Shown here: piece after piece, positions 30,850-40,586 of the stretch
How the letters are laid out: every line of letters begins with the position of its first letter
Position numbering within the stretch: the first letter of the stretch is position 1
NCBI GenBank assembly: GCA_001314705.1
Contig: LJSU01000007.1
Location: 1-64,000 of the forward strand
Reading direction: 5' to 3'
Source of the DNA: Rhodobacteraceae bacterium HLUCCO07
GTDB lineage: Bacteria; Pseudomonadota; Alphaproteobacteria; Rhodobacterales; Rhodobacteraceae
DNA: 64,000 bases
Program-made: the position numbers and the translations under genes
Notes under the pieces: model-generated
Database searches by the model: none
What the model was told of the DNA's origin: nothing
The model's input: only the letters and a program-made list of their open reading frames with translations

Positions 30850-31052
30850 GATCTGCTCTGGCCCTTCTTTGGGGCGTTCTAACCTGCCCGGCGCCGGTTG
30901 GGAATGTAGCATGGGGAAAACGGGTGAAAAAAGACCCGTCCGGCGCGGTCAGGGCGCGGCCATCCCGGCGATGAGGGATTACGAAGCGACCGCGCGGGCG
31001 CCGTCCTTGATGACGCAAACGCGGTGGTTCGACGGTATCGAAGTCCAGCCTT

Positions 31053-33887
31053 TCAGGGCTGGCGCGCACGTTCCACGCCGGTCTGGATGGCGGCGCGCAG
31101 CCTTTTCTCGAGCGCCTTCTGCTTGGTTTCGGAGTGCAGTTTCAACCCGAACATGTCCTTGACATAGAAGCTGTCCACGACCTGTTCGCCATAGGTCGCG
31201 ATCACCGCCGAGGCGATATAGATGTTGGCATTGGCCATGGTCCGGGTCAGGTCGAACAGCAGGCCGGGGCGATCGCGGGTGTCGACCTCGATGATGGTGT
31301 AGATCTCGGAGCCGTCATTGTCGAAGGTGATCGAGGTTGGCACGCGGAACGCCTTTTCGCGGGTCTTGAACTTGTCGCGATCGGCCATCGCATCGGCAGC
31401 GATGATCTCGCCCTTGAGGGTCTTGTGGATCATGCCCTCGAGCCGCTTGAGCTTGCTGGCTTCGAAAGGGTGGCCGGCGGAATCCTGGATCCAGAAGGCG
31501 GCCGTGGCATAGCCATCCTTGGTGGTGAATGTCCGGGCATCGACGATATTCGCGCCGACGAGGGCCAGCGCGCCGCACATCCGGCTGAAAATACCGGGAT
31601 GGTCGGCCATGGCGAAACAGGCGCGGGTGGCGTCGCGATCCTCGTCCGGGTGAAGGTCGATCCGGATCTCGTCATCCTGGATGTCCTTGAGCAACCGGGC
31701 AAAGACGACATGGGCGGTGACATGTAGGCCCTGCCAGTAGGGGTCGTAGTGGCGGTTGGTCTCGCGCTTGAGGTCGTTGGCGTCCCAGTCCGGGAGCGCC
31801 GCGCGCAGGTTCTTTTTCGCTTCGGTTCCGCGCACTTCGCGCGAGAGCGCCTCGATCCCCTCTTCGAGGGCAAGCCGGGTCTGACGGTAGAGCGCGCGCA
31901 GGAGCACCGCCTTCCAGTTGTTCCAGGTCTTTGGCCCGACGCCGCGGATGTCGCAGACGGTCAGCAACAGCAGGAGATCAAGCCGGGCCACGCTGCCGAC
32001 GGCCTTGGCGAAATCGCGCACGGTGCGCGGATCGGCGATGTCGCGTTTCTGGGCCATGTCCGACATCAGCAGGTGATAGCGGACCAGCCATTCGACCGTG
32101 TCGACCTCCTTGGGTTTCAGTCCCAGCCGGGCTGCCACGCGGCGCGCGATCTGGGCCCCGAGGATCGAGTGATCGACATCGCGCCCCTTGCCGATGTCGT
32201 GGCACAGCATCGCCACCATGAGGACCTTGCGGTTTAGCCTCTTGCGCTTGAGAATATCCGCGGAGACAGGGAGTTCCTCGTCAAGCTCTCCCTGTTCGAT
32301 GGCGTTGAAATTCGAGATGACCTGGATCGTGTGCTCGTCGACCGTGTAGGCGTGATACATGTTGAATTGCATCATCGCCACGATCGGTTCGAATTCGGGA
32401 ATGAAGGCGGCGAGAACGCCGAGTTCGTTCATCCGGCGCAGGGCACGTTCGGGGTTGCCATGCTTGAGCAGAAGATCGAGGAAAATGCGGTTCGCCTCCC
32501 GATCCGCGCGCATCGCATCGTCGATCATGTCGAGATTGGCCGTGACAAGACGCATCGCGTCGGGGTGAATGAGCATCCCGGTGCGCAGCGCCTCCTCGAA
32601 CAGTCGCAGGAGGTTCAGCGGATCGGACAGGAAGGCTTTCTCATCCTCGATGGCCAGCCGCCCATGCACTTGCAGATACCCGGGCTTGAGCTTGCGGCGA
32701 CGCTTGAACAGCCGTTCCAGCAGGGGTTCGGCCTTGGCATGTGCGGCTTCGAGCTTGGTCAGGAAGATGCGCGTGAGATCGCCCACGCGGGTGGCCTGTC
32801 GGTAGTAATCCTGCATGAAATGTTCGACGGCCCGGCGCCCGCCCTTGTCGACATAGCCCATCCGGTCCGCCACCTGGACCTGGAGATCGAAGGTCAGTTG
32901 ATCGTTCGGGCGCCGGGTGATCAGGTGCATGTGGCAGCGCACCGCCCAAAGGAAGGTCTCGGCGGTGTCGAAGGTGCGAAACTCGTCCTCGGAAAAGACC
33001 TTGAGGCGCACAAGGTCGCGCGCGTTGCGGACATCGTGGATGTATTTGGCGATCCAGAACAGCGATTGCAGGTCGCGCAGGCCGCCCTTGCCCTCTTTCA
33101 CATTGGGTTCGACGACATAGCGCTGGCCTTGCTTGGCATGACGTGTTTCGCGCTCGGCCAGTTTCGCCTCGATGAAATCACGCTCGGTGCCGTTGAAAAG
33201 CTCCTTGCGGAGGCGTTGGCTGAGCCGTGCGGCAAGCGCGGCATCGCCGGTGATGTAGCGGTGCTCGAGCAGGGCGGTGCGGATGGTATAATCGTCGCGC
33301 CCGAGGTTCAGGCAGTCCTTTACCGTGCGGCTGGCGTGGCCGACCTTGAGCCGCATGTCCCAGAGGATGTAGAGCATGGACTCGATGACGCTCTCGGCCC
33401 AGGGGGTGATCTTGCGAGGTGTCAGAAACAGCAGGTCGATATCCGATTGCGGGGCCATTTCGCCACGACCGTATCCGCCGACGGCCAGAAGCGACAGGCG
33501 TTCGCTCCCGGTCGGATCGGGCGGTGGATGGATGTGGCTCAGGACGAGGTCGAAAACACTGGTGACGATGCAATCCGTCAGCCAGCTATAGGCGCGTATG
33601 GCGGGCCGGGCGGCGAAGGGTTCGGCGCGCAGACCTGCCTCGATGGCCGCGAAACCGCCCTTGCGCGCGTCGGAGAGAATGCTGACCGCGGCGCTTCGCA
33701 ATTCGGTCTCGTCGCGGGCCTCTTTCGCGGCAATGTCGAGCATGCGCGATATGTCCGCCCGGTCGAAGATCGCGGTCGCCGGGCAGATCAGGTCCTCGGG
33801 GATGTCGGCGTGCGCCGGTTCGACGGTGCCGAGCGGAGCGGACGGGTCAGAGCCCGGCGCCGCCGAAGGCTCTTGGGGCAGGTTCAA
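31053..33887 (-). CDS. glnD: Bifunctional uridylyltransferase/uridylyl-removing enzyme (PII)
   Basis: 944 residues. The nucleotidyltransferase motif GGYGRGEMAPQSDIDLLFL is at residues 137-155; an HD phosphohydrolase domain has LCHDIGKGRDVDHS near residues 560-575; two ACT domains fill the C-terminus. It adds UMP to PII (GlnB/GlnK) when glutamine is low and removes it when glutamine is high, controlling nitrogen assimilation. The chosen start overlaps the 3' end of the neighbouring lipoprotein gene by 41 bases; no better later start is obvious. Confidence 0.95.
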   Translation of the reverse strand: MNLPQEPSAAPGSDPSAPLGTVEPAHADIPEDLICPATAIFDRADISRMLDIAAKEARDETELRSAAVSILSDARKGGFAAIEAGLRAEPFAARPAIRAYSWLTDCIVTSVFDLVLSHIHPPPDPTGSERLSLLAVGGYGRGEMAPQSDIDLLFLTPRKITPWAESVIESMLYILWDMRLKVGHASRTVKDCLNLGRDDYTIRTALLEHRYITGDAALAARLSQRLRKELFNGTERDFIEAKLAERETRHAKQGQRYVVEPNVKEGKGGLRDLQSLFWIAKYIHDVRNARDLVRLKVFSEDEFRTFDTAETFLWAVRCHMHLITRRPNDQLTFDLQVQVADRMGYVDKGGRRAVEHFMQDYYRQATRVGDLTRIFLTKLEAAHAKAEPLLERLFKRRRKLKPGYLQVHGRLAIEDEKAFLSDPLNLLRLFEEALRTGMLIHPDAMRLVTANLDMIDDAMRADREANRIFLDLLLKHGNPERALRRMNELGVLAAFIPEFEPIVAMMQFNMYHAYTVDEHTIQVISNFNAIEQGELDEELPVSADILKRKRLNRKVLMVAMLCHDIGKGRDVDHSILGAQIARRVAARLGLKPKEVDTVEWLVRYHLLMSDMAQKRDIADPRTVRDFAKAVGSVARLDLLLLLTVCDIRGVGPKTWNNWKAVLLRALYRQTRLALEEGIEALSREVRGTEAKKNLRAALPDWDANDLKRETNRHYDPYWQGLHVTAHVVFARLLKDIQDDEIRIDLHPDEDRDATRACFAMADHPGIFSRMCGALALVGANIVDARTFTTKDGYATAAFWIQDSAGHPFEASKLKRLEGMIHKTLKGEIIAADAMADRDKFKTREKAFRVPTSITFDNDGSEIYTIIEVDTRDRPGLLFDLTRTMANANIYIASAVIATYGEQVVDSFYVKDMFGLKLHSETKQKALEKRLRAAIQTGVERARQP

Positions 33888-35031
33888 TCACATCCACCTG
33901 TTTGTCACGGATCCGGGCCACGGCGAGACCCCTTTCATTGGTGCCATCGGAGCGAAGCCGGAAGATCCCCGTCGCCCCCTGGAATCCCGCGCCCTGGGTC
34001 AGGGCGCTGGCAGAGAGCGCATTGGAGCGCCCCGATTCCACCAGCGCACCGATCGCGGCGATGCCATCATAGGCCAGCCCCGCGATGGGATGCGGTGTAC
34101 TGTCATTGGCGTCGGAATAGCGCTCCGCGAAACGCTTGGTCCGGTTGGGATCGGGCAGCGCGAACCAGCCACCCTGAACACCGGGCATTTCAAGGGTTTG
34201 CGGTGGGATGTCCCAGCGGGTCAGGCCGGCGAACTGGATTTCATCGGGCCCGAGGCCGGCCTCGGGCAGCATCTGGGCAAAGAGGGGCAGCGCACCGGCC
34301 GTGTCGGAGGTGAAGAAGATCGAGTCGGCCTCCCCGGAGCGCACGGTGTCCTTGATGCGCGGAATGGCGTCGATAACGCCGTCCTGGCTGAAGGTATACT
34401 CGACGGAACCGGCAAGTGTGGCACCATGCTCAGAGATAGCGTTCTCGATGGCGCGACTGCCCAGTTCGCCGGACAGGTTATCGGAATGGACCAGGAGGAT
34501 CCGGGATTTGTCTTGACGCCCGGCGAATTCCACCAGGCGGTCGGCGGTGTTGTCGAAGGTGGGGCCAAGCACGAACACATTGCCGCCGGCGATCGTGGTG
34601 TTGTTCGAGAAGGCAAGGACATTCACGCCCTTGTCGGCAACGGCATTGCCGACCGCGTTGGCGGATTCGGCATAGACCGGGCCGAGGATGATCCTGGCGC
34701 CTTCGTCCACGGCCCGCTCGGCCGCCTCTTGTGCCTGTTCTGCATTTCCGGCCGTTGCGTAGACCCTGAGATCGACCTCCACCCCGTCGAGGTCGGCTGC
34801 CGCGAGCCGTGCTGCATTCTCGAGGCTTTGGGCAAGCTTCTCGTCGCCTGACTGGTCCGATCCACTTGGAACGAGCAAGGCGACAGGGACAGGCTTCGAG
34901 GTGTTGATCGACGAGTCGCCAATTGCCGGTCCGGAAAGATTGACCGGGTCGCAGCCTGCAAGCCAGACCATCGACAGAAGGGCAACGAGCGGCGCGACGC
35001 TCTTGCGGATCGGATTCAAAACAGCAACCAT
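33847..35031 (-). CDS. LpoA-like penicillin-binding-protein activator (periplasmic-binding fold lipoprotein)
   Basis: 394 residues. A signal sequence ends in the lipobox WLAGC with lipidation Cys27. The mature part is a type-1 periplasmic-binding fold (for example ARIILGPVYAESANAVGNAV and SRILLVHSDNLSGELGSRAI), like the C-terminal domain of LpoA and branched-chain amino-acid binding proteins. It lacks the N-terminal TPR domain of E. coli LpoA. Its position next to rsmI and yraN copies the E. coli rsmI-lpoA-yraN order, which favours a cell-wall role over transport. Confidence 0.8.
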   Translation of the reverse strand: MVAVLNPIRKSVAPLVALLSMVWLAGCDPVNLSGPAIGDSSINTSKPVPVALLVPSGSDQSGDEKLAQSLENAARLAAADLDGVEVDLRVYATAGNAEQAQEAAERAVDEGARIILGPVYAESANAVGNAVADKGVNVLAFSNNTTIAGGNVFVLGPTFDNTADRLVEFAGRQDKSRILLVHSDNLSGELGSRAIENAISEHGATLAGSVEYTFSQDGVIDAIPRIKDTVRSGEADSIFFTSDTAGALPLFAQMLPEAGLGPDEIQFAGLTRWDIPPQTLEMPGVQGGWFALPDPNRTKRFAERYSDANDSTPHPIAGLAYDGIAAIGALVESGRSNALSASALTQGAGFQGATGIFRLRSDGTNERGLAVARIRDKQVDVIEPAPRAFGGAGL

Positions 35032-35116
35032 GGGCGGAGAAACACTCCCTGTTTGGCCGCCCGCACGGGCGACGGTAAATGTGGGAATATAATAAACGTC
35101 ATATCCATGGGGTCCA

Positions 35117-36070
35117 GTGGTGAATCCGAAATCCGCCGAACTCGACGGAGGTCTCTACCTCGTCTCGGTGCCGATCGGCACAGCGCGGGACATCACGCTC
35201 AGGGCGCTCGACATACTGGCTGGCGTGGATGTGATCGCGGCCGAGGACACGCGTTCGATGCGCCGGCTGCTGGACATCCACGGGGTGGTTCTGGGGGATC
35301 GTCCGCTGATCGCATACCACGACCACAATGGGCCGAGGGTGCGTCCGAAGCTGCTGCAATGGCTGCGTGAAGGCAGATCGGTGGCCTATGCATCGGAGGC
35401 GGGAACGCCGATGGTCGCCGACCCGGGGTTCGATCTGGCGCGGGCCGCGCGGGAGGATGGCACGCCGGTCACGGCGGCACCCGGCCCGGTGGCGGCCATC
35501 GTCGCGCTGACGCTTTCGGGGCTGCCGACCGACCGGTTTCTGTTCGCGGGGTTCCTGCCGAGCAACAAGGGACGGCGAAAATCCGCCCTGCAAGACCTGG
35601 CCATGATAGAGGCGACACTGATTCTCTACGAATCGCCCAAACGCTGCGCGGCGTCGCTGGCCGACATGGCGTCGGTTCTTGGCGAAGACCGTCCTGCGGC
35701 GCTCTGCCGTGAGTTGACGAAGAAATTCGAAGAAGTGCGCCGTGGTACGCTGGCCGAGCTGGCCGCCGAGATGGCAGAACGTCCGGTGAAGGGCGAGGTT
35801 GTCCTCGTGGTGGCGGGGGCCGATGGGGATTCATCGAATCTTAGCTCGGATGATGTCGACTCGAGGTTGAAAGAGGTGATTCCGCGGATGTCGTTGCGCG
35901 ATAGCGTGGACCTCGTGGCGGCGGAAAGCGGAATGAAACGGCGGCAGGTGTATCAACGGGCGCTCGATCTGATCGGTCGTGATGCGCAGGAGGATCAGGG
36001 CGGTGACGGCGATTTCGGCGCGGTGAATGGGGCTGACGCCGAGGGTGAAAAGGGTGGCGATGCGCAATGA
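35117..36070 (+). CDS. rsmI: 16S rRNA (cytidine1402-2'-O)-methyltransferase
   Basis: 317 residues. GLYLVSVPIGTARDITLRAL near residues 12-31 and the next AEDTRSMRRLL are the RsmI signature, SEAGTPMVADPG forms part of the SAM site, and ILYESPKR is also conserved. It methylates the ribose of C1402 at the ribosomal P site. The start is one of two adjacent GTG codons (35117 or 35120). The C-terminus carries a Gly/Asp-rich tail of about 30 residues that looks disordered. It overlaps yraN by 4 bases. Confidence 0.95.
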   Translation: MVNPKSAELDGGLYLVSVPIGTARDITLRALDILAGVDVIAAEDTRSMRRLLDIHGVVLGDRPLIAYHDHNGPRVRPKLLQWLREGRSVAYASEAGTPMVADPGFDLARAAREDGTPVTAAPGPVAAIVALTLSGLPTDRFLFAGFLPSNKGRRKSALQDLAMIEATLILYESPKRCAASLADMASVLGEDRPAALCRELTKKFEEVRRGTLAELAAEMAERPVKGEVVLVVAGADGDSSNLSSDDVDSRLKEVIPRMSLRDSVDLVAAESGMKRRQVYQRALDLIGRDAQEDQGGDGDFGAVNGADAEGEKGGDAQ

Positions 36071-36483
36071 CGGTTCAAGACAAGGACAAGACCCTTGATG
36101 ACGCGATCGCTGAGCCCGCATGCCGAAGCCGCGGGCGGCGCGCACATATCGCGGGGGCCCTGGCCGAGGAACAGGTGATGCGGCATTACGCGGCGCGCGG
36201 GTTGCGGGTGGTCCATCGGCGTTGGCGCGGTTCCCGGGGCGAGATCGACCTCGTTTTGCGCGATGGCGATGCGGTGGTCTTTGTCGAGGTCAAATCCGCA
36301 CCGACCCATGCGCGCGCCATTGAAAGCCTTCGCCCGGCACAGGCCGGTCGGATCAGAAGCGCGGCGCAAGAGTTCCTTGGCGGTGAATTGCGCGGCGAGT
36401 TGACCGAGATGCGTCTCGACGTGGCGTTGGTTGACGGGCGCGGGGTGGTCGAAGTCCTGGAGAACGCGCTTGCCGATTTCTGA
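36067..36483 (+). CDS. yraN: UPF0102/YraN-family nuclease-fold protein
   Basis: 138 residues. After a short leader, the PD-(D/E)XK core is visible: RRWRGSRGEIDLVLRDGDAV has the Glu and Asp, and FVEVKSAP the Glu-x-Lys. The family resembles Holliday-junction resolvases, but no clear activity is established. It overlaps rsmI by 4 bases and is followed by gshB after 88 bases. Confidence 0.9.
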   Translation: MTVQDKDKTLDDAIAEPACRSRGRRAHIAGALAEEQVMRHYAARGLRVVHRRWRGSRGEIDLVLRDGDAVVFVEVKSAPTHARAIESLRPAQAGRIRSAAQEFLGGELRGELTEMRLDVALVDGRGVVEVLENALADF

Positions 36484-36571
36484 GGGTTGAAGGGTTTGGT
36501 GAGGATTGCGCTGGTCGCGGGCTTGGGTCATGTATGGGCCGACCTCGAGCATCTGACCAAGGGAGCGGCGC

Positions 36572-37507
36572 ATGAAGATCGCAATCCAGATGGACCCGAT
36601 CGGGCCGATAGATATCGAAGCGGACAGCACGTTCCGGATCGCCGAGGAGGCGCAGGCGCGGGGGCACGAGCTCTTCTATTACACACCTGATCACCTGTCC
36701 TACCAGGAGGGGCGGGTCACGGCGAAGGGTTGGCCCCTCGAGGTTCAGAGGGTCAAGGGCGATCATTTCAAGCTTGGAGAGCGGGTGGTGGTCGATCTGG
36801 GCGATTTCGATGTGATCTGGCTGCGCCAGGATCCGCCGTTCGACATGTTCTACATCACGACCACGCATCTGCTGCAGCGCCTTGCGCCCAGGACACTGGT
36901 GGTGAATGATCCGTTCTGGGTGCGCAACTACCCTGAGAAACTGCTGGTTCTCGACTTTCCCGACCTCACGCCGCCGACCACGATCGCCCGCGATCTCGAC
37001 ACGATCCGCGCGTTCAAGGACAGGCACGGCGATATCATTCTCAAGCCGCTTTACGGCAATGGTGGGGCGGGTGTCTTTCGCCTCACCGAGAGCGACCGGA
37101 ACCTGTCGAGCCTGCACGAGATGTTCACCGGGTTCTCGCGCGAGCCTTTGATTGCGCAGAAATTCCTGCCCGACGTATCGAACGGGGACAAGCGGGTGAT
37201 CCTGGTCGATGGTGAGCCGATCGGCGCGATCAACCGGGTGCCAGCCGAAGGCGAGACGCGGTCCAACATGCATGTGGGTGGGCGGCCCGAGAAGATCGAA
37301 CTGAGCGCGCGCGACCGCGAGATCTGTGACCGGATTGGCCCGCTCTTGCGGGAGAAGGGACAGGTTTTCGTGGGGATCGACGTGATCGGCGATTATCTGA
37401 CCGAGATCAATCTCACGTCGCCCACAGGGCTTCAGGAGCTCGAGCGGTTCGACGGGATCAACGTGGCGGAGCGGATCTGGCAGGCGATCGAGGCGCGCCG
37501 GATGTGA
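36572..37507 (+). CDS. gshB: Glutathione synthetase
   Basis: 311 residues of the prokaryotic ATP-grasp type. [20 protein letters not shown] at the start, [15 protein letters not shown] in the ATP-binding region and [20 protein letters not shown] at the Mg-binding end are characteristic. It joins glycine to gamma-glutamylcysteine using ATP to make glutathione. GGAG upstream at about 36560 supports ATG 36572. Its stop overlaps the start of an esterase gene. Confidence 0.97.
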   Translation: MKIAIQMDPIGPIDIEADSTFRIAEEAQARGHELFYYTPDHLSYQEGRVTAKGWPLEVQRVKGDHFKLGERVVVDLGDFDVIWLRQDPPFDMFYITTTHLLQRLAPRTLVVNDPFWVRNYPEKLLVLDFPDLTPPTTIARDLDTIRAFKDRHGDIILKPLYGNGGAGVFRLTESDRNLSSLHEMFTGFSREPLIAQKFLPDVSNGDKRVILVDGEPIGAINRVPAEGETRSNMHVGGRPEKIELSARDREICDRIGPLLREKGQVFVGIDVIGDYLTEINLTSPTGLQELERFDGINVAERIWQAIEARRM

Positions 37508-38394
37508 GTGTTGTGCGGCATGTCCTGAACCGGGGGCTGCGGCTTTTCGAGAAGCGGCAGCTTGCCCGGGCGCAGTCGCATGAGAGCCTGCGGCGATCAT
37601 TGGAGCGCAAGGCGCGGCTGTTCTTTCTCGCGCCCTGGGGCAGCCGTGTTCAGGCCGATCACCTGGACGGTGTGCCGGTCGAATGGGTGTCGGGTCCGGG
37701 TGTCGCGCGGGACACGGGGCCTGTCTTGCTCTATTTTCATGGGGGCGGCTATGTTTTCGGCTCGCCGCGCACGCATCGGGCGATGCTGGCGCGGTTGTCG
37801 GGGCTGAGCGGTCTGCCAGCCTGTCTGCCGCAATACCGGCTTGCGCCCGAGCACCCCTTTCCGGCGGCGGTGGAAGATGCGCTGAGCGCCTACCGAGCCG
37901 TTGCAGAGCATCCGGGCGGCGTGATCCTCGGGGGCGACAGTGCCGGGGGCGGTTTGGCGCTGGCGCTGCTTGGAGAGATATTGCGCACGGGCGAGCACGT
38001 GCCGAAGGGACTGTTCGCGTTTTCGCCGTTCACGGACCTGACCTTCTCGGGGGAGAGCATCGAGGAGAACGCGCAGGCCGATGTCATGTTGCCGACCAAC
38101 AGGACGGACGAGATGGTGGAGATGTACCTGCCGGACGGTGGAGCGGAAGACCCGCGCGCCTCGCCGCTGTTCGCGGATTTCGCGGGTGCGCCAACGGTCT
38201 GGCTGACTGTTGGTGATACCGAGATCCTGCGCGATGATACGTTGCGCCTGGCCGATCGGATGCGGGGTCAGGGTGTGGCGGTCGAGGTCAACCTGGAGCA
38301 TGATCTGCCGCATGTCTGGCCGATCTTTCAGCCCTATCTGCCCGAGGCCATGGTGACCCTGCGGGGCTTGTCGGGCTGGCTCAGGTCTCTTTGA
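37504..38394 (+). CDS. HSL-type alpha/beta-hydrolase (esterase/lipase)
   Basis: 296 residues starting at GTG 37504 inside the gshB stop. The oxyanion motif HGGG is at residues 79-82 and the nucleophile elbow GDSAGG has Ser146; the acid is in the GDTEILRDD segment and the His in DLPHVWPIF near residue 268. These motifs define the hormone-sensitive-lipase family, which hydrolyses short-chain esters. It overlaps the 3' end of the convergent comM gene by 14 bases. The physiological substrate is unknown. Confidence 0.85.
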   Translation: MSVVRHVLNRGLRLFEKRQLARAQSHESLRRSLERKARLFFLAPWGSRVQADHLDGVPVEWVSGPGVARDTGPVLLYFHGGGYVFGSPRTHRAMLARLSGLSGLPACLPQYRLAPEHPFPAAVEDALSAYRAVAEHPGGVILGGDSAGGGLALALLGEILRTGEHVPKGLFAFSPFTDLTFSGESIEENAQADVMLPTNRTDEMVEMYLPDGGAEDPRASPLFADFAGAPTVWLTVGDTEILRDDTLRLADRMRGQGVAVEVNLEHDLPHVWPIFQPYLPEAMVTLRGLSGWLRSL

Positions 38395-39895
38395 GGGCGG
38401 TGATGCGATAGCTGACCGCTTCCGCGACATGCGGGCGACGGACCGCGTCCGAGCCGTCGAGATCGGCAATCGTGCGCGCGACGCGCAGCACCCGGTGATA
38501 GCCGCGCGCCGAGAGGCCGAAACGTTCGGCCACCCGGGTCAGGAGCGCGCGCCCCTCGGCGTCGGGCGTGGCGATCTCCTCGAGCAGGCCGCCCTCGATA
38601 TCCGAATTGAGCCGTGTGCCGGGGTGATCGGCAAAGCGTTCGGCCTGGCGGTTGCGGGCTGTGGCGACACGGCTGGCAACGGTGCGTGAATCGTCGCCCG
38701 AGGAAGGCAGGTCGAGATCGGCAAAGGCGACGGGCGGCACCTCGATGCGCAGGTCGAATCGGTCCATGAGGGGGCCGGAGATGCGGCCGAGGTAATCCTC
38801 GCCGCATTGCGGCACCCGCGCGCAGGCGCGCGCCGGATCAGGGAGATAGCCGCATTTGCAGGGGTTCGCCGCGGCAACGAGCATGAACTTGCAGGGATAT
38901 TTCACATGCGCGTTGGCCCGGGCGATCATCACCTCGCCGGTCTCGATCGGCTGGCGCAGGGTTTCGAGGACGGTGCGGGCGAATTCGGGGAATTCGTCCA
39001 TGAAGAGCACGCCGTTATGGGCGAGGCTGATTTCGCCGGGTTTCGCTTGGCGCCCGCCGCCCACGATGGCGGCCATGGACGCGGTGTGATGGGGTTCACG
39101 GAACGGCCGGCTGCGTGAGATGCCGCCCTCGTCGAGCAGCCCGGCGAGGGAATGGATCATCGAGGTGTCCAGCGCCTCGCCGGGATCGAGCGGCGGCAGG
39201 ATGGTGGGGATGCGGGCGGCCAGCATGGATTTTCCCGAGCCGGGCGTGCCGACCATGATCATGTGATGGCGCCCCGCGGCGGCAATCTCGAGCGCGCGCT
39301 TGGCGCGTTCCTGCCCCTTCACGTCGCGCAGGTCGCGCGCGTGCGGCGCCTGCTGGACCTCACCGGGTTCGGCGGGTGGGAGTGGCGTCTGGCCGGTAAG
39401 GTGGCGCACCATGTCGGAAAGCCGCGCGGCGGCGATCACCTGGGTCGCGCCGACCCATGCGGCCTCCGCGCCCGAGGCGGCGGGGCAGAGTAGGATGCGG
39501 TCGGCCTCGGCGGCGGCCATGGCGGCGGGCAGCGCGCCGACGACGGGGATGAGCGAGCCGTCAAGGGAGAGTTCCCCGAGCGAGGTGGTTGTTTCGACCG
39601 CATCGGGGGGGATGATTTCAAGGGCGGCCAGAAGGGCAAGCGCGATGGGCAGGTCGAAATGGCTGCCCTCCTTGGGAAGGTCGGCGGGCGATAGATTGAC
39701 GGTGATGCGCTTGGACGGCAGGGCGATGGCCATGGAATTGAGCGCGGTGCGCACGCGGTCGCGCGCTTCGCTCACCGCCTTGTCGGGCAGGCCGACGATG
39801 GAGAAGGCGGGCATGCCCGGGGTGACGGCGCATTGCACCTCGACATTGCGCGCCTCGACCCCTTCGAAGGCAACCGTGTAGGCGCGAGCGACCAT
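38381..39895 (-). CDS. comM: YifB/ComM-family Mg-chelatase-like AAA+ ATPase
   Basis: 504 residues. An N-terminal Lon-protease-like domain (FSIVGLPDKAVSEARDRVRT) precedes the AAA+ core, with Walker A GTPGSGKS at residues 216-223 and Walker B VLFMDEFPEF, then a C-terminal Mg-chelatase domain. Four Cys (ANPCKCGY, ACARVPQC) mark a zinc site. In Vibrio and Haemophilus ComM is a hexameric branch-migration helicase needed for integrating foreign DNA. In Rhodobacter capsulatus comM belongs to the CtrA-controlled uptake of gene-transfer-agent DNA. CtrA-like boxes lie just upstream here. Confidence 0.93.
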   Translation of the reverse strand: MVARAYTVAFEGVEARNVEVQCAVTPGMPAFSIVGLPDKAVSEARDRVRTALNSMAIALPSKRITVNLSPADLPKEGSHFDLPIALALLAALEIIPPDAVETTTSLGELSLDGSLIPVVGALPAAMAAAEADRILLCPAASGAEAAWVGATQVIAAARLSDMVRHLTGQTPLPPAEPGEVQQAPHARDLRDVKGQERAKRALEIAAAGRHHMIMVGTPGSGKSMLAARIPTILPPLDPGEALDTSMIHSLAGLLDEGGISRSRPFREPHHTASMAAIVGGGRQAKPGEISLAHNGVLFMDEFPEFARTVLETLRQPIETGEVMIARANAHVKYPCKFMLVAAANPCKCGYLPDPARACARVPQCGEDYLGRISGPLMDRFDLRIEVPPVAFADLDLPSSGDDSRTVASRVATARNRQAERFADHPGTRLNSDIEGGLLEEIATPDAEGRALLTRVAERFGLSARGYHRVLRVARTIADLDGSDAVRRPHVAEAVSYRITALKET

Positions 39896-39913
39896 TCTGA
39901 CCCCGAAGCTTGG

Positions 39914-39927
39914 TTAAACTTGGTTAA
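39914..39927 (-). promoter_or_regulatory. Paired TTAA box upstream of comM (proximal)
   Basis: In comM sense it reads TTAACCAAGTTTAACC: two TTAACC half-sites with TTAA to TTAA spacing of 6 (canonical CtrA spacing is 7). It begins 18 bases before the start codon. Confidence 0.4.
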
Positions 39928-39944
39928 CCCGTAGCGCGCGGAGG

Positions 39945-39960
39945 GTTTACGAATGGTTAA
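39945..39960 (-). promoter_or_regulatory. CtrA-like box upstream of comM (distal)
   Basis: In comM sense it reads TTAACCATTCGTAAAC, that is TTAA, seven bases, TAAAC. It matches the CtrA consensus TTAA-N7-TTAAC with one mismatch, 49-65 bases before the comM start codon. Confidence 0.5.
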
Positions 39961-40013
39961 TTTTCAGGGTGTTCCCGGACGTCACGTCGTGTCGCGCGAT
40001 GCAAAAGGGCGGA

Positions 40014-40586
40014 TCAGGGGAGGTGGTTGATCCGTTTCGCGTGCCAATCGGTTTCTCCGCGATGCAGTTCGGTCACCGAAAGATTGTCGATCTTGAATGA
40101 AAACGTCTCGTAAGTGGAAAGGCCGAGCGCCTTTTGCAGTTGGGTCAGGATCACACCGAAATGGGAGACCGCGATGATGTCACTTTCAGGGTATTGGCTG
40201 AAGATGCGGTTAACGGCCCGATCGACGCGGGCGGAGAGAGCGTTCCAGCTCTCGCCACCGGGGGGGGCGAGGTCGCCGGGCGTTTCCCAGAAGGCGCGGG
40301 CGTGGGCCTGGTCCTCGATCTCGTGATGGCGCTTGAGTTCCCATGCGCCGAAATGCATCTCGCGCAGGTCGGGATCATGGGGCAGGCGCAGGCGGTCGCG
40401 GGCGATGGCGTCGGCGGTGCCTGTGGCGCGGACAAGGTCCGACGAGATGACGGGTGCGTCGAGCGGCAGGAAATCGGCGAGCCGGTCGAGGCGGTTGCGA
40501 TCCGTGAGATCGGCGGGCAGGTCGGACCAGCCGACCATGGCTTTCGCATGGGTCGGCCCGTGTCGCACCCAGAAGATGCGGCTCAT
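40014..40586 (-). CDS. cobC: Histidine phosphatase family protein, probable alpha-ribazole phosphatase
   Basis: 190 residues. The phospho-His motif is RHG at residues 8-10, the second catalytic His is in VSHFG (about residue 142), and EMHFGAWE matches the CobC/phosphoglycerate-mutase-like middle motif. It would remove the phosphate from alpha-ribazole-5'-phosphate or from adenosylcobalamin 5'-phosphate. The general family is certain; the cobalamin role rests on its 4-base overlap with cobU. Confidence 0.8.
   Translation of the reverse strand: MSRIFWVRHGPTHAKAMVGWSDLPADLTDRNRLDRLADFLPLDAPVISSDLVRATGTADAIARDRLRLPHDPDLREMHFGAWELKRHHEIEDQAHARAFWETPGDLAPPGGESWNALSARVDRAVNRIFSQYPESDIIAVSHFGVILTQLQKALGLSTYETFSFKIDNLSVTELHRGETDWHAKRINHLP

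Noticed and set aside
32331-34313. Plus-strand open frame of about 660 codons across glnD and the lipoprotein gene
   Set aside because: Covers two well-supported genes on the other strand and shows no motif.
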